Shown here: one piece after another, positions 11,692 through 19,416 of the stretch
Layout: the number at the start of each line of letters is the position of its first letter
Numbering within the stretch: position 1 is the first letter of the stretch
Source of the DNA: Cylindrotheca closterium
Lineage: Eukaryota > Bacillariophyta > Bacillariophyceae > Bacillariales > Bacillariaceae
NCBI GenBank assembly: GCA_933822405.4
Contig: CAKOGP040000069.1
Span: 1 to 64,000, forward strand
Length of the DNA stretch: 64,000 nt
Direction: 5' to 3'
Made by a program: the position numbers and the translations under genes
The notes under the pieces: generated by a model
What the model saw: only the letters and a program-made list of their open reading frames with translations
Database searches by the model: none
Told to the model about the DNA's origin: nothing

Positions 11692-12066
11692 CGTCGGACG
11701 ACCGTCGAAATACAGCATTGCTCAGGGGCGAAATCCGATCAGTTCATCGAGCTTGTTTGCGAGTATATAGTACATCAAGAAATATGCGGTTATGTCTTTA
11801 ATTCCCTTCCACCACATCCCTGTTATTAATATGATATGCCTTTTATTTTTAAAAAAAGTCCTTTATAATTGGGCGGCCTTCAAGGAATAAGATCGAATCA
11901 TTGGATTCCATCATCTTTCTGACGACGGTCGGACGGCCGTCCACAAAAAGCATTTCAATTGCTCAGCAACCAAAAGTCCGATCAGTTAACTTATGTGCGA
12001 GTATTATATTATGCATCACGAAACATAAGGTTATTTCTTTGTATTTCCCTCCCACCACATCCCTGA
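11692..12066. repeat. pair of diverged ~140-bp direct repeats
   Basis: Copy A (about 11692-11822) and copy B (about 11921-12066) share, in order, CGGACG(A/G)CCGTC, TTGCTCAG, a segment with GATCAGTT, TGCGAGTAT, a segment with CATCA-GAAA, and CCACCACATCCCTG. They differ by many substitutions and small indels. Copy B also contains the 12-bp palindrome GGACGGCCGTCC (11931-11942). No coding frame is conserved, so this is an old non-coding duplication. Confidence 0.65.
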
Positions 12067-12113
12067 TAGGCCTTGGACGGATGAAAATTTCATCCATCCA
12101 GTAGGCGAGCAAG

Positions 12114-12180
12114 TCTCCGATATCCCGCGAAGCGGGATATCGGAGACTGGTCCTTTGGATCGCATGCTTCGCAGGACCAG
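12114..12180. repeat. two adjacent perfect inverted repeats (DNA hairpins)
   Basis: First hairpin: arm TCTCCGATATCCCGC (12114-12128), three-base loop GAA, exact complementary arm at 12132-12146. The loop closure reads GCGAAGC, known as an extraordinarily stable DNA mini-hairpin. Second hairpin starts at once: CTGGTCCT (12147-12154) pairs exactly with AGGACCAG (12173-12180) across an 18-base loop that contains GCTTCGC, the complement of GCGAAGC. There is no T-tract downstream and no coding frame. It could be a transposon end, a recombination site or a structured RNA. Confidence 0.85.
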
Positions 12181-12224
12181 CTTCACACCACAACCCACCA
12201 CATACCTACATTAGTTCAGCTCGG

Positions 12225-12345
12225 AACAATCTTTGATTGTGTAACAACGTAGTGTAACACATTGCTAGAATCATTTATCAGGGTATGTTGCAGTTTTCGA
12301 TCACTACAGTGTTACCTGAAGCATCAAGCATCAGCAGGAACACTT
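12225..12345 (+). repeat. relic of the 3' flank of a LEA-like gene copy
   Basis: The stretch with CAATCTTTGAT-TGTGTAACAACG, TAGTGTAACACATT and ATCATTTATCAGG closely matches the sequence just after the third LEA-like copy (about 14962-15040, with TAATCTTGTAT, TAGTGTAACGCATT and TTCATTTATCAGA). An upstream gene copy therefore probably once stood here and lost its coding part. Confidence 0.5.
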
Positions 12346-12388
12346 TTTCAGTCGTGAGTGAGTGAGTCTAAAATAAGTCCCGCTTTAG

Positions 12389-12410
12389 CTTCGTGTCTTG
12401 AGACACGAAG
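12389..12410. repeat. 10-bp perfect inverted repeat
   Basis: CTTCGTGTCT (12389-12398), two bases, then AGACACGAAG (12401-12410). The same CTTCGTGTC / GACACGAAG words recur in the repeat family at 13.5-15.7 kb, here brought together as a hairpin just before the first LEA-like gene. Confidence 0.75.
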
Positions 12411-12545
12411 AATACCTGTAGATATATGAACCGATCAGGAAATATACCGGTATCTCACAATTTCAAATCATCGGATAATACAAAACACTACAGAAACCAG
12501 AAAACAGTCAATCTATTACACATCATATCACAAACCAAAATCAAA

Positions 12546-13094
12546 ATGAATCCCCTTTATGCTATTGCCATTTCAATTTTCCTTTTCGTTCGTTCCAGCC
12601 AAGGAATCGAAATCATGGCTGCTGACGATGAAACCCCTGGAAGTATGTTCGATGATACTGTTGACAATGCCAAGACAGGAATGAGCAGTATGCGCGAGAA
12701 GGTCACCGATGCTACTGATGATATGAAGGAAGCATTCTACAGCAAAACTGAAAAGATGGGTGACAATACCAAGACAGGAATGGACAATCTACGCGAGAAG
12801 GTCATCGAAGCCGCTGGGGATATGAAGGAAGCCGTCAGTGGCAACACTGAAAAGACGGTTGACTCGTCACCCAAGTCTACTGAGGAAGCGGGATCGCAAG
12901 TTGGTGATGCGATCGATTTGGGTGTGCAATACGTTAAGGATGCCACCAAGGAAAGGAGTACCTCTGAAAAGATTCGTGAATCTGCGAAGGAAGCCGGATC
13001 AACACTTGGCGGTATGATCGATTCGGTTGTGCAAAAGGTTATGAATACCATCATCAGGCCCGATGACAGTGCAAAGTGTAAATCAAATATCTGA
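12546..13094 (+). CDS. LEA-like amphipathic repeat protein with signal peptide
   Basis: 182 residues from the ATG at 12546. That start gives a clean signal peptide (MNPLYAIAISIFLFVRSSQG); an upstream in-frame ATG at 12426 would bury it. The mature part is hydrophilic and predicted helical, with repeated blocks: TGMSSMREKV and TGMDNLREKV each followed by D/E-A-x-DDMKEA or similar, then two copies of ES/ST-(A/E)KEAGS-LGGMIDSVVQKV type. The composition and repeated Lys/Glu/Ala pattern resemble late-embryogenesis-abundant or apolipoprotein-like amphipathic helices. A family assignment is not certain. It heads a cluster of related genes that share the leader sequence ATCTCACAATT. A further exon may follow (13192-13249). 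Confidence 0.7.
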   Translation: MNPLYAIAISIFLFVRSSQGIEIMAADDETPGSMFDDTVDNAKTGMSSMREKVTDATDDMKEAFYSKTEKMGDNTKTGMDNLREKVIEAAGDMKEAVSGNTEKTVDSSPKSTEEAGSQVGDAIDLGVQYVKDATKERSTSEKIRESAKEAGSTLGGMIDSVVQKVMNTIIRPDDSAKCKSNI

Positions 13095-13191
13095 CGAACT
13101 TTCTTGAGACTTAAATAATCTTCACTATCAACTATAGCACGTACTCTCTAATAACGTAATGATTTTAACCTCCAGAAACCACCATTGACAG

Positions 13192-13249
13192 GAGTACTGA
13201 CAAAATGACAGAAGTGCGCGAGAAGGTCAAGGAAGCCACAAAAAGAAGT
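13192..13249 (+). other. possible extra exon or gene fragment of the LEA-like family
   Basis: The sequence encodes STDKMTEVREKVKEATKRS, clearly related to the TGMSSMREKVTDAT block of the gene just upstream. It follows an AG (13190-13191) and is followed by GTAAGC. A donor GTGTAA at 13076 would join it in frame, replacing the stop at 13092-13094. Both introns are plausible but unproven. It may instead be a relic of another duplicate. Confidence 0.35.
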
Positions 13250-13536
13250 AAGCTAAGCATCTGCCAAACATTCAAGTTCCAATGTACAAACGTAAAGTAA
13301 GAATATCTCTCGCACCCCAGTGATGCTGCAAGAAGGCACATCGTCCATTCATCCTGTTTGCTATGTGTCCTCCAGATGACCACTATAAAGCAGCGTCAAA
13401 AATGATATTCCATGATCATCCTAAAATACAAGATGCTGGCAAGGGTGATAAACTGCTGACATGGGTGCAACGACTAGCTGGAGTTGCTGAACAATATTGA
13501 TCGAAAGTTCAATAGGATAGATGACAAGAAGATTCG

Positions 13537-13700
13537 TGTCAGAGAAAAATCTTAGACACACGAAATCGCCGTGACCCAGTAAAAACATCATCGAAGTGGG
13601 TACACCTTCGAAGTCGTGGTAATGATAAACATTTATGTCGAGGCCAGAAACGGTCGTGAGTCAAGTTGAGCCCGCAGCATGAGCTTCGTGTCTCAGAATT
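13537..13700 (-). repeat. dispersed repeat copy 1 (inverted orientation)
   Basis: Read on -, it gives GTTTCTGGCCTCGACAT, then ACCACGACTTCGAAGGTGTA, CACTTCGATGATG, ACTGGGTCACGGCGAT and a CGTGTC-TAAGATTTTT segment. These occur in the same order in the + copies at 15.2-15.7 kb. The repeat has CTTCGAAG palindromes and no coding frame. Confidence 0.7.
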
Positions 13701-13813
13701 CGAAGAATAAGGGCGCAAACGCATTCACTCCTTATAGATTACTACTATCAATATATCTCACAATTCAAAATCATTAGATACTAAAAGACTGCAGCAATTT
13801 TAGAAACGAAATC

Positions 13814-14083
13814 ATGGCTCCTATGAATCAAGACAACCCCCCTGGAAGTATGCTCGACAATGCCATTGAGAGTACTAAGGGAGGAATGGACCATGTGCGC
13901 GCCCAGGTCGACGAAGCCACCAAGACTGAGGAACAGAAGGAAGCAGAGAAAACCATCACAGAAAAGATCGGAGATGCGATCCCCCACTCTGCGAAAGAAG
14001 CCGGATCAAACCTTGGTGGTTTGATTGATTCGGGTGTGGAAAAAGTGAAACATGCCATCAGCGGCGACAATGAAAAGAAGTAG
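13814..14083 (+). CDS. LEA-like small amphipathic protein (paralog 2)
   Basis: 89 residues, no signal peptide. It starts MAPMNQDNPPGSMLDNA, matching the start of the third copy (MAPNQDKTPGSMLDNA) and the internal DETPGSMFDDT of the first gene. The C-terminal half carries SAKEAGSNLGGLIDSGVEKVKHAI, the family signature. It is Lys/Glu/Ala-rich, lacks Cys and Trp, and is predicted helical, so probably a soluble amphipathic helix that may bind membranes or act as a stress protein (inference). The 5' leader (ATCTCACAATTCAAAATCAT) is shared with the neighbours, showing tandem duplication. Lack of a signal peptide suggests a different location from the first paralog. Confidence 0.65.
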   Translation: MAPMNQDNPPGSMLDNAIESTKGGMDHVRAQVDEATKTEEQKEAEKTITEKIGDAIPHSAKEAGSNLGGLIDSGVEKVKHAISGDNEKK

Positions 14084-14699
14084 TCGAGACAGCCGCCGAA
14101 AATTCAGATTCGAACAATGTTCGACTGCGTAATTTTATAAAATAGCACTTTGCACTGTTTTACTGTCGTAGTTTGCGGGCCACACTGATGCTTTTAAAGC
14201 TGGTATATGTAGCAGATTGATTCATGACGATACTATGGCTAAAGCCAGCAACACAAGGACAAAGCTCTAGGACACTAGTGCGCTCACAACGATGGCGTCA
14301 GCGTCAAATGATATCATCATGGGCATCTCGATAAGTAGACGGTGCTGGCAAAGTCTGCTGTGCCAAATCGATGTGTGCATTGGCTTAAAGACGAACTGGA
14401 TTTGCTGAATAGATCACTATTGGACAAAAAGTCATCGACTATAGTTCAGGACATCATCACGCTGGGGTTTTATCTTCTCAAATCACTACAGAATACAGTA
14501 GAGTACATACTCATAATAAAGTCATGAGATACATCTATACTTCTTGCGCTTCCGCGTCTGACAAATCAGAAAAAGTGCGTATGAATCGATCAATCATCTA
14601 TTATTAGTCATCATATCATTGCAAATGCATCTCACAATTTCCAACATTGGATGTTACAAAACATTTCAGTGAAAAGAAAACACGAAAAGAAAAGAAATC
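14084..14699. other. intergenic region of the LEA-like cluster
   Basis: It contains the 3' flank of paralog 2, one TACAGTA heptamer (14494-14500) and the shared leader ATCTCACAATTTCC before the third copy. No gene was found. Confidence 0.5.
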
Positions 14700-14967
14700 A
14701 TGGCTCCTAATCAAGATAAAACCCCTGGAAGTATGCTCGATAATGCTGTCGACAATGCCGAGACGTAAATGAACAGTGCCCGCGATATAAGACATCAAGG
14801 AAAAGAAGGAGGCAGTCAACAGCAACACGGACGACGCGTTGCCTGACTCTGCCAAGGAAGCAGGATCAAAACTTGGTGGTACAATCGATTCTAGTGTGCA
14901 ACAAGTTAATGATGCCGTCAATGAAAAGAAGTTAATCAAAGATCTGCCAACATTCAGACTCGAATAA
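14700..14967 (+). pseudogene. LEA-like paralog 3, inactivated
   Basis: The frame opens MAPNQDKTPGSMLDNAVDN but meets TAA at 14766-14768, where the relatives read on. A further shift after about 14790 moves the family sequence into another frame: DIKEKKEAVNSNT, then PDSAKEAGSKLGGTIDSSVQ, ending at TAA 14965-14967. The leader and the downstream flank are those of the cluster. Two independent lesions mark it as a pseudogene. Confidence 0.75.
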
Positions 14968-16132
14968 TCTTGTATGGTGTAACAGCTTAGTGTAACGCAT
15001 TATAGATTCATTTATCAGAATACGATGCAGCGTTTCACTGTAGCAAGCGATGCTGACAGCTTGTAGATTTCGCAGATTCATTCATGCATCTCCTCATGAT
15101 CGAAACTTAGCGTACTGCTCTTCAGTCAAAAGTCATGAGGCAGTCGAGACCCACGTCGCAGGTCCCACTGGCAAATGATATTGATACCTGTACAACTGCA
15201 CACCGTTTCTGGCCTTGTCTGGCCTTGACATGAATGTTTCTTTTTATCACCACGACTTCGAAGGTGTACACACTTCGATGATGATTTCACTGGGTCACGG
15301 CGATACTAGCTTCGTAAGATTTTGTTTCCGATACGAAGAACTGGTGGAATCTATCTGGCAAATGATACGATTGCGATTCCCACGACACTGTAGCTTTTTT
15401 ACCAAGGTTGTGATATTAACACCCGTACAACTGCACGCCGTTTCTGGCCTTGTCTGGCCTTGACATGAATGGTTCTTTCTTTTATTACCACGACTTCGAA
15501 GGTGGACACACTTCGAAGGTGGACACACTTCGAAGATGATTTAACTAGGCCACGGCGATACTTCTTACACACTCGAGCTCCGTGTCTAAGATTTTGTTTC
15601 CGACACGAAGAACAGGTGGAATTGCACACCGTTTCTGGCCCGTCTGGCCTTGATATATATAAATGTGTATTACCACGAATTCGAAGGTGTACCAGTGCAA
15701 AACGTGTTGTTGTTCGTTAGCAATTGTCGCTCGTAAAAACGGCTGGCTGTATAGCTCTCCTACTGAGAGGGCTATAATACACAGACAGGCCTATGCCTCT
15801 AGTCTAAAAAAGATAAAAAGGACCGTAATCACCCCTTCGAAGTTGCCGAGCTTGAAGGACAAGGTTCCATAAAAATCCAAGCAGATCAGCAGGAAGCTTG
15901 TTATTTAAGGAGTCTACATGCTGATTGGCTAGTTTCCCCATTGAGTTCTGGTAGAACGGTCTGTAGATAAAAATTGCATATTTTTTATTTGGGCGCTCTG
16001 AGGCCGCGCCAGAAAACGGCGTAGTCTTTCAATTTCGTTCATCACGTAGCATACGTAGAATAGTACCATAAAAAAGACACTGATTTAGCCCATTCTTCTT
16101 CAAATCTCCCACCAATAAAACAGAAAGAAACG
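14968..16132. other. repeat-rich intergenic region
   Basis: It holds the conserved 3' flank of paralog 3, three tandem-like copies of a dispersed repeat (15176-15700, listed separately) and, from about 15700, unremarkable sequence up to the transposase start. No gene was recognised. Confidence 0.5.
15176..15700 (+). repeat. dispersed repeat copies 2-4, direct orientation
   Basis: Copy 2 (about 15176-15355), copy 3 (about 15409-15620) and partial copy 4 (about 15617-15700) share TACAACTGCAC(A/G)CCG, TTTCTGGCC-TGTCTGGCCTTGA, ACCACGACTTCGAAGGTG, a (T/C)CACGGCGATACT segment and AGATTTTGTTTCCGA-ACGAAGAA. Copy 3 has an internal 17-bp tandem duplication (15494-15510 and 15511-15527). Copies end in CTTCGT...ACGAAG half-sites that can pair. 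No open frame is conserved, so a short non-autonomous mobile element or a satellite is likely. Confidence 0.7.
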
Positions 16133-17716
16133 ATGGGGAAGTCAAGCAAGAGGCGTACGCAAGTAGCTCCAGAGGGGTCAGATGTAGAGACCAAGCGGAT
16201 CAGAAGACCGATTGTTGAAGAAATGGCCAGGACGCTCATTGATCTCCAAGCCAGAGCGCTTTCTTTTAAGGATCATTATGGTGAATACGGAGCTTTGTTT
16301 AAACAAAAGCAGAAACTCTATCCGTGGTTGACAAGGGACATGGTGACAGGCAAGAAGACAAGAATCCTTAAGTAACAGAAAGTGAAAGCTGTTACAGTGG
16401 CACAGCAACAGGAGGAGGAGCGCAAGAAGAAAGTGGGCCGCCCAAAGGGATCAACCAAACAAGCCAACAAGGATGTGGCAAAGAAAAAAGATTTGGCAAA
16501 GATTGTGCTTACAGAGCGCTATGCAAATGCTATGGCTGCTGCTAAGCCAAAGCGGCTGACTAAAGGTGCTTATGGAAAGATACATGATGCTGTAATGGAA
16601 GAGCTGGGACTTGGCGGAACCGATTTCTTGATTCCAAAGACCACGATCCAGAGTCGAGTGCGGGGAAACAAAATTGCAACCAAACGAGGGCCCGTTTCGC
16701 CAGTAGCTGCCTTTGAGCCATACATCCTGAACATTGCACTATACAGGCAGCAAGCTGGACAACCATTGACACAACCAGAAACCATTGCTTTGGCCAATTC
16801 TCTTGTAAAAGGATCCGAACTAGAAGACAAGTTGAAAGACTTTCATAGCAAGATCAAAGTTCAACCAACAGAGTTGCTCGGCAAGAGATGGTTCAAAGGT
16901 TTCATGAATAGACATAGAGATATCTTGAACACTGGGAGAGGAAGCAAGCAGGACAGAGCAAGGAAGGACTGGACAACATATGAGAACGTCCAACAAATGT
17001 ACGAGTTAGTGTACGAGCAAATGCTGCGAGCTGGAATTGCAGTGCGCTTACCAGAAAGTGAACACTATTGGGTTGGCAAAGAGGGGCAGATTGTTGATTC
17101 TGAGGATAAGGCAGCTGGCCACAAGTGCACCATTAAGCTCATACATCCAGAGTATTTGTTGTTTGGAGACGAAGTCGGAACTGATACTGCCCAAGACCAA
17201 GATGGGCACATCGGCGGCGAGACATACATCAAAAGTGCGGATGGTCAAAAGGTGGAACTGCTGAGTACAAAGGCCAGTGGTCGCTTCACTGTGATGGGTC
17301 TGACTGCTGCAAGTGGGGATCCAGTGATGTGCATTGTTATCATTGCTGGCAAAGAGTTGGCTTTTGAAGATTACACCGGATTTGATCACCAATCTGAAGC
17401 AATATATGACGGGACCAAGACAATAGAAGAGAACTATGGTCCTGGAAAGGCGCTTCCAGGACTTCCAGTATGTGTCTTCAGAGGAAAGGAAGTGCCTGGT
17501 ATGGTTGCGGTGTCTCCAAAGGTATCGATGACTTCCAAGATTCTCAAGAAAGCTTTGGAGACATTGGACAAACTTGGGGTCTACCCACGGACCCTGCACG
17601 GACCAACACCAATGTGTCTCTTTGATGGCCATGACAGCCGCCTTCAAGTTCCCTTCCTTGAATACATCAACAGTAAGGACGAGTTCCAGAATCCACTTTG
17701 GATCGAAGAATTTTGA
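16133..17716 (+). pseudogene. pogo/Tigger-like DDE transposase, interrupted and truncated
   Basis: One frame runs from ATG 16133 to TGA 17716 but is cut by TAA at 16373-16375. The N-terminal part is basic (MGKSSKRRTQ). After the stop come an AT-hook-like KKVGRPKGSTK, a helix-turn-helix region with TKGAYGKIHDAV and TTIQSRV, and a CENP-B-type segment (LLGKRWFKGFMNRHRDI). The catalytic region shows the first Asp in LLFGDEVGTDT and the second in CLFDGHDSRLQVPFLEYI, as in pogo-like transposases (DGH-SH). The frame ends about 25 residues later, before the third acidic residue (normally about 30-35 residues on) is reached. It is thus a decayed copy. Terminal inverted repeats were not identified. Confidence 0.75.
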
Positions 17717-18269
17717 GGACGAAAAAGAGTGCTTCGTTTTAGGGGGGCAAAAGTAGGCCCCATGAGTAAACCTAGTACCCGCATCTTGCAAGCAGCTCGG
17801 GGGCAAAACTTGCGGGGGGCGGGTTCAGATTAGGTAGCCTGGTAGGCGCACCACGCTACCTAATAAGTCTCAAATATACCTTCCAACACTCTCCCTTATT
17901 CGATACTTAGCTATCGGTAGCCCTTCAGCCCCACGCACCCTAAACTGGTGCCGAAACCCTCATACGTCCACCATCTTTATCCTGTCGATGCAGACAGTCG
18001 GCATTCGTTTCCAAGTTCGAATTGGCACTTGGTGTTCCAGGACTCGATACCATAACCTTACCATGTGTAGGATGCGCGATATCGCTAATAATAAAATAAA
18101 ACATCGTCGAAGTGGGTACTGGATATTCTTACACCACGATATCTGGGCCATACCGTGTACATTACAGACTGGACTTACATAGTCCCTGTAGACGAAATGC
18201 AATATATGTTTAGCGCGAAAGTTGAAAATCATCATTTCACTGACTGACTCGCTCACCATTCAGAATATT
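17717..18269. other. intergenic with hairpin
   Basis: It contains G-rich sequence after the transposase, a 14-bp-stem inverted repeat at 17830-17863, and near 18090-18150 a weak inverted-orientation match (CATCGTCGAAGTGGGTAC) to the dispersed repeat family. No gene was seen. Confidence 0.5.
17830..17863. repeat. 14-bp-stem inverted repeat
   Basis: TTAGGTAGCCTGGT (17830-17843), loop AGGCGC, then ACCACGCTACCTAA (17850-17863). The arms pair at 13 of 14 positions, with one C-C mismatch. It stands about 115 bases after the transposase frame ends and might be an internal or terminal structure of that element. Confidence 0.75.
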
Positions 18270-19229
18270 ATGGAAGGATCATCGCAACAAGACCAAGCTC
18301 TTGAAGTCCAGGATGCTCCTAGCTCACCAGAATCTGAAGCGACTGTATTGACAGAAGATTTGCCCCATACCGCCGATTGGGTGGCCTTGAGGCAACGAAA
18401 TGCATCACAATTGCAATCGTTGTCTGTTGCATCGTCATTCGACAGTCAAGAAACAGTCTTGACAGAAGACTTGCCTAATACAAATGACTGGTTAAGGTTA
18501 AGGAAGTCTCGTGATCATCATATATCCAATGCTGCGACGACGACGACGACGACAAGTCCAACAGCAGCGACTCGAGCTAAAAATTCAAATGCCAAACCCT
18601 TGTCGTCGCCTCCAGAAGCAGCAAAATCCAACACTACAGAATTGGCGCCCACTAAAGTCACACCACCTTTTCAAAATGATGCCCATCGGCGGGACCAGGC
18701 CCAAAATGTGAAGCGTCCAACTACAGTCACGTGCTCAAACAACGAAAACATTGATTCGAACATGAAGAATCATCGCAGTCCAATGCGTGATCAGTGGAAA
18801 GCAGATCCAATATCTCCGTTGACACAGGATCTTGCCAATTCACAAAGCCAGCAGTCTAATGGTTGGATCCAAGGGCTACCGCACCAACGAACCAAAACCG
18901 AGGAGTCGCATACAACCCACACTGTGTCATCCTCTCCTCCCTCGTTGTTCCCTAAGAACAAGCAACCACAATCGCCACAATCGCCACAATCACCAGCCGA
19001 CAGCATACTCTCCGACCCTCTCTTTTCCGCACAAACAAGGAACACCAAAAAGAGGCCATTATTATCACCACCTTTCACCCAAAATGACAACAATACCAAT
19101 GATAAAGACAATACTGATGATTCGTCCAACACAATTCCATCCCCACCACCCAAAAAACAACCGTGGTTTCAAAAGAAACGCAAGACCAAGAAACGGAATC
19201 TACAGCAAATGCGACTCAAGTTTGGATAG
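18270..19229 (+). CDS. unrecognised low-complexity, probably nuclear protein
   Basis: 319 residues from the first ATG (18270), no intron. I do not recognise a family. Two near-identical blocks near the N-terminus, TVLTEDLPHTADWVALRQRN and TVLTEDLPNTNDWLRLRKSR, are about 40 residues apart and look like a short linear motif in duplicate. The middle is disordered, with runs of Thr, Ser, Asn, Pro and three QSPQSP-type units. The C-terminus is strongly basic (PPPKKQPWFQKKRKTKKRN), consistent with nuclear import. The length and codon use of the frame, and the conserved duplicated block, support a real gene. Confidence 0.6.
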   Translation: MEGSSQQDQALEVQDAPSSPESEATVLTEDLPHTADWVALRQRNASQLQSLSVASSFDSQETVLTEDLPNTNDWLRLRKSRDHHISNAATTTTTTSPTAATRAKNSNAKPLSSPPEAAKSNTTELAPTKVTPPFQNDAHRRDQAQNVKRPTTVTCSNNENIDSNMKNHRSPMRDQWKADPISPLTQDLANSQSQQSNGWIQGLPHQRTKTEESHTTHTVSSSPPSLFPKNKQPQSPQSPQSPADSILSDPLFSAQTRNTKKRPLLSPPFTQNDNNTNDKDNTDDSSNTIPSPPPKKQPWFQKKRKTKKRNLQQMRLKFG

Positions 19230-19416
19230 TACTGTAGTTTTCAGTCGGTACTGAATGATGTGATCCAATATAATGTTATAATAAAAAAATGGATCCCTAC
19301 TGTTCTAGCTAGCGTTGTGAAATATTCGTTTCTGTATATTCCATCGTAGCATATTTATTCCTTCAGTCGTTGACAGATGATTGATTCATCCATTGCATTC
19401 ATTGCATTCATCTGGT

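Larger units (their letters stand above)
13095..13813. other. intergenic, repeat-bearing
   Basis: Apart from the exon-like fragment, this gap holds an inverted-orientation copy of the 13.5-15.7 kb repeat family (about 13537-13700) and the conserved leader of the next LEA-like gene (from about 13750). No other gene was seen. Confidence 0.5.

Noticed and set aside
12114..12180. Rho-independent terminator
   Set aside because: This is eukaryotic nuclear DNA, there is no T-tract after the stems, and no gene ends here.
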